Shown: piece by piece, positions 8,981 to 16,418 of the stretch | How positions within the stretch are numbered: the first letter of the stretch is position 1 | How the letters are laid out: the number at the start of each line of letters is the position of its first letter | Source of the DNA: DATJGF01 sp035495315 | Lineage (GTDB): Bacteria; Verrucomicrobiota; Verrucomicrobiia; Limisphaerales; UBA8199 | NCBI GenBank assembly: GCA_035495315.1 | Contig: DATJGF010000009.1 | Location: forward strand, 1-43,135 | Reading direction: 5' to 3' | Length of the DNA: 43,135 bases | The notes under the pieces: model-generated | Database searches by the model: none | What the model saw: the letters and a program-made list of their open reading frames with translations, nothing else | Told to the model about the DNA's origin: nothing | Translations under genes and position numbers: made by a program

Positions 8981-9457
8981 CTAGGAATCTTCGGTTCTAA
9001 AAGGGCGAAAAAGACCTTTCTTATTATTCTTTTCAAACGCAACGCCATACCGCTTTAAAAAATTCTGGTACTCCTGCTCGAATGTTCGTCGATTCATCTT
9101 CTGCCGGAGCATATATTCTACGGCCGCTCCCAAACGCGATTTCCGCATCACTACCGCCGCGTATCCTCCTTGCCATTGGAAGCTCCAATAATTTGGGCTC
9201 CTGCTTTCCAGCCATTTCAATGAACACTTCTTCAGCACTTGGGCAATCCGGCCAATGCTGTGCTTCTTTGAATGCGAGTAGAGAATGTGAACGTGATTCT
9301 CAACGGAATTGACGAAAACAGGAGACGCATGCAATGCCCGGAGTATTTCCACGATGAACCCGTGGAGTTCATCGCGGACGGGATCATCAATGAGTGGTTC
9401 GCGATTTTTGGTTAAACAGATCAGGTGAACGAAGATTTTGACGCGGGTTCTAGGCAT
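8981..9457 (-). CDS. IS200-like Y1 transposase (RAYT / REP-associated type)
   Basis: A 158-residue single-domain HUH-family Y1 transposase. The metal-binding HUH motif is HVHIL (His55, His57) and the likely nucleophilic tyrosine is Tyr115 in VEYMLRQK. Proteins of this size and form, single copy and without IS200/IS605 ends or a tnpB neighbour, are usually chromosomal TnpA-REP (RAYT) proteins that act on palindromic REP hairpins. I saw no obvious terminal hairpins right beside it. The ATG at 9457 is preferred over a TTG at 9472. It lies in the same orientation inside the exopolysaccharide operon, between two glycosyltransferase genes, which suggests insertion into an existing operon. Confidence 0.85.
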   Translation of the reverse strand: MPRTRVKIFVHLICLTKNREPLIDDPVRDELHGFIVEILRALHASPVFVNSVENHVHILYSHSKKHSIGRIAQVLKKCSLKWLESRSPNYWSFQWQGGYAAVVMRKSRLGAAVEYMLRQKMNRRTFEQEYQNFLKRYGVAFEKNNKKGLFRPFRTEDS

Positions 9458-9488
9458 GGCTATGTGTGGCAACTATTGGGTTAAGGAT

Positions 9489-10430
9489 TCAATTTTGGAT
9501 TTGGGTGAAGATTAATTTCGGTCCTTGCCATCGCTTCACGATTGCCGGCGGCAGGGCCGCGATCCAATACATTACCGCGAATGGAAATCTCCAGGGCCGA
9601 TCGAGCGTCTGTCGATTGAAGACAAAATGGCGGAGGCTGGCCGCCAGGAGCGGAAACACGGTTCGGGGGGTGCAAAACTTCAGGTTGAAATACCAATCCC
9701 CCACACAATGGTGGAAATAGTGGAAATCTTTGCCTGCGCTGCCGTCGCGCGCTCCACCCTCCGGCACGCCCTTCGGACCCAAGTGACATATCGCGCAGCG
9801 CGGACTGTACCAAAACCGATACCCCGCCCTGCGAAACCGCATCGCGAAATCGCTCTCCTCCCGATGCGCTCCCCGGTCGTAATTCTCATCCATCCCGCCG
9901 AGGTTCAGGAACACCTCGCGTCGCACGGCGACGTTCCCCGACATCATGAACGAAGTCTCGCATTCGTGCGCATAGTTCTTGCGGAAACGGAGCAACCAGC
10001 CGAGCTCGCTCGTGAATGCCCTCCGATCCAAGGCCTCGACCATTTTGCCCTCACCTTCCAGCACCGGTCCGCAGATTCCATCCGCTCCGGTGCGAACAAA
10101 TGCCTGGGCATACGCGGCGAGAAAAGTCGCATCAATCCGAATGTCATCGTCGAGAAACAGCAGCAGGTCTCCGGTAGCGACTTGGGCACCGGCGTTGCGC
10201 GCCCTCGACGCATTGGGTTTAGCCTGCCGCAACCAAACTACCAGCGATTGCTGCGTCCACGCGGCGAGTGCGCGCATGACGGCGATCGGGTGCGCTGGCG
10301 TTTGGTCGACGACGATGATCTGGTGCGCGGGATGCGTTTGCGCCAGGAGCAGGCTCAAGGTGTCGCATAGGACGGCACCGCGTCCCAGCGTCGGGATGAT
10401 GCAACTAATATAGACTTCTCGGCGGTGCAA
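9489..10430 (-). CDS. Glycosyltransferase family 2 (GT-A fold)
   Basis: A 313-residue GT-A glycosyltransferase. The N-terminus SCIIPTLGRGAVLCDTL binds the nucleotide, and the DxD region is LLLFLDDDIRID (about residues 90-101). Acceptor-side motifs MSGNVAVRREVFLNLGGMDE and the ED-like EESDFAMRFRRAG follow. The last about 50 residues contain a hydrophobic segment (FAVMYWIAALPPAIV) that may anchor it. No ATG lies near; the TTG at 10430 fits and overlaps the upstream gene by 26 bp. It likely adds a hexose or deoxyhexose to the repeat unit. Confidence 0.88.
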   Translation of the reverse strand: MHRREVYISCIIPTLGRGAVLCDTLSLLLAQTHPAHQIIVVDQTPAHPIAVMRALAAWTQQSLVVWLRQAKPNASRARNAGAQVATGDLLLFLDDDIRIDATFLAAYAQAFVRTGADGICGPVLEGEGKMVEALDRRAFTSELGWLLRFRKNYAHECETSFMMSGNVAVRREVFLNLGGMDENYDRGAHREESDFAMRFRRAGYRFWYSPRCAICHLGPKGVPEGGARDGSAGKDFHYFHHCVGDWYFNLKFCTPRTVFPLLAASLRHFVFNRQTLDRPWRFPFAVMYWIAALPPAIVKRWQGPKLIFTQIQN

Positions 10431-11622
10431 TTAGTTCCCGGTCCGGCTCCAGAGCCTTGCAAAACGTTGTCCAGGCGTTGGCCGGCGTGAAAAACTCCTG
10501 GTGAATCTGCAGCGCGCGGGTCGCCAACCGAAGGCGATGCTCAGGCGATGCCGCGAGGCGATTGAGGGCCGCGCTGATGGAGGCGGTGTCCGGCTCCGTA
10601 ACGATTTCAGCGAAGCCCCCCTCGCTCACGGCCCAGCGAGCCACTCCAGACTCTGCGGGAGCGATGATAAGCAGTGGCAGACCAGCTGCGGTGTAATCGG
10701 CGAGTTTGCTCGGAAACGAAAGCAGATTTTGCCGGCGATCGCGTTGGTCGAACGAGAGTGGAACAACCAAGACATTCACCGTTTCGCGAAAAGCGCCGAT
10801 CATCGCTTCCGAGGTGATCAACCCTTTGAGTTCGATGCTCGGGCGATCGAGACTCAAGGCCGCCCAGTGTTGACGATTGTTCGGACCATAAATGACGAGT
10901 TTGCCACGGACCTGGGCAAGGGCTTCCGCGACCGCGAGCAACGCGCGGAGCTGGCCTCGACTGTTAAGCGTGCCCCCATAGCCAACCACCAGACCGGGAC
11001 GATTGATGGACAGCCTTTGCGGTGCGCTTTCATAGGCGCTTGCATCGGGCTCGGCACACGGAAAGAGAACGGTCGCTGGTGAAGAAAATTCGCGTTGGTA
11101 GATTTCAGCCATCAAAGGAGAAATGCACAGACGCGAGTTGGCGTGCTGGTAGAACTCCTGCAAGAGGCGATGCGCGATGTTTCGCAAACCCGGCAGGACC
11201 AAGCCATGTGCAGGCCAATCGTCGTGCAGGATCAGGTGTAATGGCAAATGCTTTCGGAGCGCATATTCGGCGGCGACAAGCCAGGAATAGCCGTGAGTCA
11301 CGGTGAGAACGGCGTCGGGGACAAATGGCCGGATAACGCGCTCAATTTCCGACCATCGCGAGCGGATTCTCGACAGGACCCAGGAGCCATACAGCGTATG
11401 AAATCGACTCGTTAATATACGGGTTTTGCCAAGTGGAAAAGTTCCGTAACGCACCACTGGCAGGCGGCGCTGTGGCTTCGAACGCGATGAATTGGCTTCG
11501 ACGATCAGCAGGTCGCCAGGCGGATAGAGAGAAAGCAGCCGATAGAGCTGAGCCGCGCCATAAAGCGTCCTCTCAACCGGCACGTCGCCTACGTAGAGGA
11601 GTTTTGGATAATCTGATTGCAA
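10405..11622 (-). CDS. Glycosyltransferase, GT4-like
   Basis: A 405-residue GT-B-like protein. The donor domain has LVVGYGGTLNSRGQLRALLA, KLVIYGPNN and FPSKLADYTAAGLPLLII, which place it among GT4-like enzymes; the Glu pair is less clear than in its neighbours. The middle contains LHLILHDDWPAHGL. The start is a TTG at 11622; the preceding flippase ends at 11624, so spacing is minimal and coupling is likely. Function in repeat-unit assembly is inferred from context. Confidence 0.8.
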   Translation of the reverse strand: MQSDYPKLLYVGDVPVERTLYGAAQLYRLLSLYPPGDLLIVEANSSRSKPQRRLPVVRYGTFPLGKTRILTSRFHTLYGSWVLSRIRSRWSEIERVIRPFVPDAVLTVTHGYSWLVAAEYALRKHLPLHLILHDDWPAHGLVLPGLRNIAHRLLQEFYQHANSRLCISPLMAEIYQREFSSPATVLFPCAEPDASAYESAPQRLSINRPGLVVGYGGTLNSRGQLRALLAVAEALAQVRGKLVIYGPNNRQHWAALSLDRPSIELKGLITSEAMIGAFRETVNVLVVPLSFDQRDRRQNLLSFPSKLADYTAAGLPLLIIAPAESGVARWAVSEGGFAEIVTEPDTASISAALNRLAASPEHRLRLATRALQIHQEFFTPANAWTTFCKALEPDRELIAPPRSLY

Positions 11623-11623
11623 T

Positions 11624-12901
11624 TTACTCGGGCCGGCGCATTTCCGAGCTGGTTAAGCCACGGATCGCCATATAGGCAACTGAACAGAGTGTAGGCAAAG
11701 CACTCAGCAGACCGAATAACAAGACGCCTCTGACCTTACTCAAGTCGAACGTGCGCAATAACACCACTTGGAGTCCGAGTGTCGCCAGAGGTGAGGCCCA
11801 GGCCCGCCAAATCCAGCCGCGCGCGGAGGCCAGGGCATAGAAAATGCCGGTGAGGCCCCACAGAATGGAGATGCCAAACATTAACGGAAGCTCGGCGGCC
11901 AGGCCGGTATACCGCGCGCCGAGCAGCGAGAGGATTTCGTGAGGGAATCCAAACGCGGCGGCAAGCAGTGCAATTGCAAACAGCAAGTAGCCCAGCAACA
12001 TAGTACTGAACAGGCGCCTCAGTCGGTCGGTCGAATCGCAGCGGGCGAACGTCGGGGTGGCGATTCCGTTGATGAGGCTGCTGATGAAAGCAAAAATCAC
12101 AGATAGTCGCCCGAGCGCGCCGATCTCAGCGATTCGGTCACGGGTGCCAAAAAGCGCTATCAACCAAATAGTGAGTTGACCCTGAAACGCAAAGAACGCG
12201 GTCGAGAACCACAATCCCTTAATGAATCGGCCCAGTTCGCCGCGGTAGCCGGCATCGAGCGGCGCATTGGGATAGAGAACCAGGAGCGCTTTCTGTCGGA
12301 GACACGCCGCTTGCAACGAGATCGTCAGGACAGCCGTCAGGACTGCCAGGGTTGCATTTATACATACCAGGAATAAGCAGGAGAGCAGAGCGAGTCGTAA
12401 CAGGCTCGCCAGCAATTCCAGTCTTTGCACCTCCAAATATCTTCCACTAAGCCTCAAGCTGATCGCGTACGTACTGGTGTGGATCATGCCCCAAAGACCC
12501 GAAAGCACTGCGAGCATCAGCATCATTGATCGGGTCCAAGAGATCTCATTTTGTCGAAAAAGAACCAGGGAGAACCCAAAGCCCAATGGCACCGCAAGCA
12601 GCAGAAGCCGCACGCGGAAGGCCAGCGCAGTCCTCACAAGGCGGCTCATTGCGCCGGAATCTCGCCAAATGCGGCCTCCAACTGCGTTTAGTCCGGTGCC
12701 GATGCCAGAATCGGTGAGCACATTCAATGTCGTGAACAGACTGGTGGCGATTGCGTAGGCGGCAAATTCTGACTTGTCGAGAATGCGGACCAGGAACAGA
12801 CCAGACAAGGCAGCAATGAATTGAGCGGCTGCCTGAAGCGCGCCAAATTGGGCCAGCAACTTTAGCTGTCGCCAAAACCTCGGAACATTCAAACGAAACA
12901 T
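11624..12901 (-). CDS. Wzx-like polysaccharide flippase
   Basis: About 425 residues with some twelve hydrophobic helices, matching the polysaccharide transporter branch of the MOP superfamily. The opening FGALQAAAQFIAALSGLFLV is the typical first helix. It would flip the undecaprenyl-linked repeat unit across the inner membrane for the Wzy-like polymerase at 6399-7796. The ATG at 12901 gives a natural N-terminus; a TTG at 12949 directly after the carbamoyltransferase stop is the alternative. Confidence 0.85.
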   Translation of the reverse strand: MFRLNVPRFWRQLKLLAQFGALQAAAQFIAALSGLFLVRILDKSEFAAYAIATSLFTTLNVLTDSGIGTGLNAVGGRIWRDSGAMSRLVRTALAFRVRLLLLAVPLGFGFSLVLFRQNEISWTRSMMLMLAVLSGLWGMIHTSTYAISLRLSGRYLEVQRLELLASLLRLALLSCLFLVCINATLAVLTAVLTISLQAACLRQKALLVLYPNAPLDAGYRGELGRFIKGLWFSTAFFAFQGQLTIWLIALFGTRDRIAEIGALGRLSVIFAFISSLINGIATPTFARCDSTDRLRRLFSTMLLGYLLFAIALLAAAFGFPHEILSLLGARYTGLAAELPLMFGISILWGLTGIFYALASARGWIWRAWASPLATLGLQVVLLRTFDLSKVRGVLLFGLLSALPTLCSVAYMAIRGLTSSEMRRPE

Positions 12902-12945
12902 CCGCACGTCCAATCTGGTTCCGAATGGAATACGAAGAATCACGG

Positions 12946-14808
12946 TCAACGATGCCTAGTGATAAAAAATCCGCTGAGCACCAGGACATCCATTTTCGTG
13001 CGCAGGAAACAATCGAGGGCTTCCTGTGGACGGCAAACGATGGGTTCCTGTTCGTTGAATGAGGTATTCAGAATCAACGGGACCGAAGTGAGAGCATAAA
13101 ACTCGGAGATCAGTCGGTGAAAAAGCGGATTGGTATTTTCGTCCACAGTCTGTAGCCGGCCCGAACCATCCGCATGCGTTACCGCTGGAATGAGCGGCCG
13201 TTTCTCGCGACGTACACGAAATACGGCGGACATGAACGGCACTTCAGCGTCTTCTTCGAACCATTCTGCGACCTGTGCGCGCAGGATCGACGGCGCAAAA
13301 GGGCGGAACGACTCGCGTCGCTTGATTTTCGCATTGAGCGTATGTTTCATGTCGGCTCGCCGTGGGTCGCAAAGGATCGAGCGATTGCCTAATGCTCGCG
13401 GACCCCATTCCATCCGGCCTTGGAACCAGCCGACCACTTTTCCGGCGGCAATCGCCTCCGCAGTCCGGGCGCATAAGGAGTCAAGGTCATCGTGAGTCGT
13501 CGTGACTGCGAGGGTGTGCGATTTATGATCAATGAGCCCACGCTCTCTGAGCAACGATTCCAGGGTTGCGTTATCGAAATGTGGACCGGCATAGGCATGG
13601 TCCTGATCGGGGATGCGGGGATCGGGTTGCGCAATGCGTGAGCCGAATGGTGCGCGTCGGTGCCCTTTGTCATGTATGCTCGGTGCCACGTCGTGTGTTC
13701 TCTGTCCCCGGGCGGAGGTCCTCTGGCCTGGTTCTGGGCTCCGGCTCGTGTGCCACACTACCAGTGCCGCGCCGATCGCACCGCCGGCATCCCCGGCGGC
13801 CGGGGGGATATACATGGTTTTGAAAGGGGTGCGGGCGTAAATCTTTCCGTTGGCAACCGAGTTCAAAGCACAACCACCTACCAACGCCAGATTGAAGCAA
13901 CTAAATCGGCTGTGCGCTTCGTTCAGGATCGAAAAGAGCGCATCTTCGTAAGTCGCCTGGGCCGAGGCGGCGATATCCTTGTGCTTCTGCGTCAAAGGCT
14001 CTCCGGGTTGTGGCGGCGGGCCGAGCAGGCACTCCAGCTCGGGTGTGTACAACGTGCCGAGCTGCGGTGCGCCATCCTCCCACCCGTCGCTGACGTTCTC
14101 GACATGGTGCCTGAAGAATTTCAGATTGAGTTTGAAACTCCCATGTGGCTGCAGCTTCAGTACCTCAGCGAATTGTCTGCGGTAATGAGGTTGACCGTAA
14201 GCCGCCAGACCCATCACTTTGTATTCGTCCCCAAAGCCACGGAATCCGAGCAGTTGAGTGATCGCCGAATAAAAAATGCCCAGCGAATGTGGAAAATAAA
14301 CACGCTGTTGGATTCTGATCTGGCCATTTGCCAAGCCCCAGGCGGTACTTGCGAAGTCGCCACAACCATCAACCGAAACACATACTGCCTCATCGAAACC
14401 AGAAGCAAAATATGCCGAACCGAGATGTGCCCGGTGATGTTCAATGTGGTGAATCTTGCCTCGCACTTCTCCGCCAACTGCACGAGCCAGTGCAACTCGA
14501 ATCGACTGTGCGGCCAAAACGTTCTTAAGCCTGGTTCGGACCAGATCCAATTTGGGCCAATGTCGTAACAGAAAAGCGGCACGGCGAAAGAGGTTCGCGC
14601 GCGGGTCGCGGTTGATCGCGATATGATCAATGTCGGCCAGAGTGACTTGCCCCTCCTTGAGGCAGAAGGCAATGGACTCGGTAGGCAGGCCTGCCCAATG
14701 CTTAATCCGTCGAAACCTCTCCTCCTCGGCTGCGGCCACCAGCTTTCCATCATCCAGCAAGCACGCCGCAGAATCAGGGTGGAAAGCGTTAATGCCCAGG
14801 ATTAGCAT
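12946..14808 (-). CDS. NodU/CmcH family O-carbamoyltransferase
   Basis: A 620-residue carbamoyltransferase that moves the carbamoyl group of carbamoyl phosphate, via carbamoyl-AMP, to a hydroxyl of a sugar or other acceptor. The N-terminal ASKHA/TsaD-like half has MLILGINAFHPDSAACLL, the His-rich motif HHIEHHRAH (about residues 120-128), SVDGCGDFASTAWG and GGCALNS. The C-terminal half has GRMEWGPRALGNRSILCDPR and the conserved NTSFNEQEPIVC. Residues 354-399 are an Arg/Pro-rich stretch that interrupts the usual short step between GAAIGAAL and DHAYAGPHFD; it looks like a repeat-derived in-frame insertion. It is the first gene of the exopolysaccharide operon, so it probably carbamoylates the polymer. 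Confidence 0.9.
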   Translation of the reverse strand: MLILGINAFHPDSAACLLDDGKLVAAAEEERFRRIKHWAGLPTESIAFCLKEGQVTLADIDHIAINRDPRANLFRRAAFLLRHWPKLDLVRTRLKNVLAAQSIRVALARAVGGEVRGKIHHIEHHRAHLGSAYFASGFDEAVCVSVDGCGDFASTAWGLANGQIRIQQRVYFPHSLGIFYSAITQLLGFRGFGDEYKVMGLAAYGQPHYRRQFAEVLKLQPHGSFKLNLKFFRHHVENVSDGWEDGAPQLGTLYTPELECLLGPPPQPGEPLTQKHKDIAASAQATYEDALFSILNEAHSRFSCFNLALVGGCALNSVANGKIYARTPFKTMYIPPAAGDAGGAIGAALVVWHTSRSPEPGQRTSARGQRTHDVAPSIHDKGHRRAPFGSRIAQPDPRIPDQDHAYAGPHFDNATLESLLRERGLIDHKSHTLAVTTTHDDLDSLCARTAEAIAAGKVVGWFQGRMEWGPRALGNRSILCDPRRADMKHTLNAKIKRRESFRPFAPSILRAQVAEWFEEDAEVPFMSAVFRVRREKRPLIPAVTHADGSGRLQTVDENTNPLFHRLISEFYALTSVPLILNTSFNEQEPIVCRPQEALDCFLRTKMDVLVLSGFFITRHR

Positions 14809-15187
14809 TCCGACACAAGCTCCCGCACCTGGTCATTTGCGTTGACCGCAAATCCAGTGCTCCCGGCTAACCCTGGCGCTGCGGCGATCTTCAAACCGCA
14901 GCCCTATTATGCTAATCCTAGCATTCCGCCCGCTCCCACTCTCCACGCCACCACTCAGATGCCGTAACGCGAAGCAGCATAGGTTACGCTTGGGTGTTGG
15001 CGCGGGATTGGAACGCCATACCAACTTTTTGCGAGGCAATTTTGCGCGGCGAACTTGCCATTGTCAAGACACAAAATGCGCTCCACGATCAACATAGAAA
15101 ACGCACTGGGCGAGCAAGACGCGGCTACTTTTCCCGTTGCAGCCTCTCCGCAAACGGTCCTATATTCCGCCCGAGGTTAGCCTCGTC
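14809..15187. other. Divergent intergenic region, no gene seen
   Basis: This 380-bp stretch separates the minus-strand exopolysaccharide operon from a plus-strand small secreted protein, so it should hold promoters for both. A CATAAT hexamer on the minus strand (14906-14911) has no matching -35 box, and I cannot define a promoter, RNA gene or repeat here. Confidence 0.4.
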
Positions 15188-15631
15188 ATGAATGGCTTGC
15201 GACTCATGCAACCCGGGCATCGGCGGCAACGCCAGCGAAGGAGCCGTCGCACCTCAACCATCCCCAATTCATCGTTACTTGTCATACTCCTTATCGCCAT
15301 TGCCGCTCTTTCATCTCCAGCACCAGCCGGTCCCGTCGTTGCTCCCATCGGCTCCTGGCGCGGCGAAAACGACGACACGCTCACCATTGGCGCCGACCAC
15401 ACCTTTATTCTCCAGAGCCCCGATTCCCAGATTCGCGCCGCCTACACCATGCTCGATTCCGCCCATATCAAAATCGAGTTCGTCACTCGCGGCGCCACCA
15501 ATTCCACCACTTACTCCTTTTCCGTTTCAGGCGGCGCGCTCGTCCTGACCAACGTCGCCACCCAGAAGGTCACCCGCTTTCACAAAACCGATATCCCAGC
15601 CCCAAAAAGCGTCAAACCAGGTGGAAAATGA
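15188..15631 (+). CDS. Small secreted protein of unknown function
   Basis: About 147 residues from the ATG at 15188, with GAGG 11-12 nt upstream. The first 25 residues are basic, then a hydrophobic segment (SLLVILLIAIAALSSPAPAG) acts as a signal peptide or anchor. The mature part begins GSWRGENDDTLTIGADHTF, the kind of small beta-barrel seen in lipocalin-like or META-like stress proteins: a GxW opening, then short alternating strands through YSFSVSGGALVLTN. No family can be assigned with certainty. It stands alone. Confidence 0.6.
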   Translation: MNGLRLMQPGHRRQRQRRSRRTSTIPNSSLLVILLIAIAALSSPAPAGPVVAPIGSWRGENDDTLTIGADHTFILQSPDSQIRAAYTMLDSAHIKIEFVTRGATNSTTYSFSVSGGALVLTNVATQKVTRFHKTDIPAPKSVKPGGK

Positions 15632-15714
15632 TGCGCCAAAATTGCCGGCCAGGTCGCGGTTACCCCAACCCCATTCCACGGCCCCGTCGTATTGCAGTGC
15701 GCAGCGATCTTCCT

Positions 15715-15739
15715 GAACATCGAACATCGAACATCGAAC
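15715..15739. repeat. GAACATC heptamer tandem repeat
   Basis: The unit GAACATC is repeated three times plus GAAC (15715-15739), just after the small secreted protein gene. It is a simple tandem repeat in an otherwise featureless intergenic stretch. Confidence 0.85.
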
Positions 15740-15798
15740 TGAACCATTAATGATAGAGCCCGTACGCCAGGCCTATTAGACGCGTCGCTTCAAAGGAA

Positions 15799-15897
15799 AT
15801 GCACTCCCTCAATCCCATTGAAAAAAGCGCCCTCCTCCACGCCGCCGTGCTGGTCCTCGGCGTCATCGCGCTCTTTTACGCAGGTAAGCTAAGAAAA
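15799..15897 (+). pseudogene. Possible 5' remnant of a small membrane-protein gene
   Basis: An ATG with AAAGGA just upstream opens a reading frame whose first 31 residues look real: a polar start (MHSLNPIEKSALLHA) and one hydrophobic helix (AVLVLGVIALFYAGKL). After about position 15897 the frame runs on but into hairpin repeats and then Arg/Pro/Ser-rich sequence antisense to real genes, so the original 3' end seems to have been lost or replaced. Identity unknown; this may also be a chance open frame. Confidence 0.3.
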
Positions 15898-15941
15898 ATG
15901 ATGGCTAAGTGTGATTGCGCAGTGTTGCGGAGGCTTCAGAA

Positions 15942-15986
15942 GCAGGCTGAAAGTCTGCGATACAGCAGAGTGAAACTCTGCGCTAC
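15942..15986. repeat. Tandem pair of GCAG...CTGC hairpin repeats
   Basis: Two 22-nt units follow each other with one base between: GCAGGCTGAAAGTCTGCG + ATAC (15942-15963) and GCAGAGTGAAACTCTGCG + CTAC (15965-15986). Each folds into a hairpin with a GAAA-type loop. In unit 2 the stem GCAGAGT/ACTCTGC pairs perfectly; in unit 1 the changed bases GGCT/AGTC keep pairing with one wobble. Constant parts are GCAG, TGAAA, CTGCG and TAC, which is REP-like behaviour. Confidence 0.75.
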
Positions 15987-16026
15987 GTTAAGGCCGAGTC
16001 CCACCCGGGCGTCGCCCCCCTCTCCC

Positions 16027-16272
16027 TCACTCTCTCCGCGCTTCCCCGCTCTGCTGCGTCCCATGATCCGTCAGGTCAAAGTATACATCGTAGTCCGGAT
16101 TGGGTTCTTCCCCCAGTTGAAGCACTACCTGCGCCCCGTCCAGGTGATGGCCGACCGCCGCGTGGATCGCCGCGGCAAGTGTTTCGAAATACTGCGCCCG
16201 TTCCGCCTCGCTATGCCACTCCCCTTCAGCGAAATACCGTCCGCTCGCCTTATGCCGGATGTAGCGCTTCAC
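16027..16272 (-). CDS. Small hypothetical protein
   Basis: 81 residues starting MKRYIRHKASGRYF, with an acidic, aromatic-rich body (EGEWHSEAERAQYFETLAAAI) and a second half resembling a small alpha/beta protein (DYDVYFDLTDHG). Composition is normal for a cytosolic protein, unlike the overlapping plus-strand frames. No domain recognised. It follows the histidine kinase gene on the same strand after about 146 bp, so co-transcription is possible. Confidence 0.55.
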   Translation of the reverse strand: MKRYIRHKASGRYFAEGEWHSEAERAQYFETLAAAIHAAVGHHLDGAQVVLQLGEEPNPDYDVYFDLTDHGTQQSGEARRE

Positions 16273-16418
16273 ACGATAAATGTGCGGCTCTTGACATTAA
16301 AAGAAAGCAAAATTGGCGCGGGGTCAACACCTCCTTTGTTCGTTCCCCTGACTTCTTGTTCCCTTCTGCGACCACAAACACAATCCCGTCCAACCATCCC
16401 TGCCCGCACACCAGCGCT

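Noticed and set aside
13660..14568. Plus-strand 302-codon frame opposite the carbamoyltransferase
   Set aside because: No protein-like features, and the minus strand carries clear family motifs throughout.
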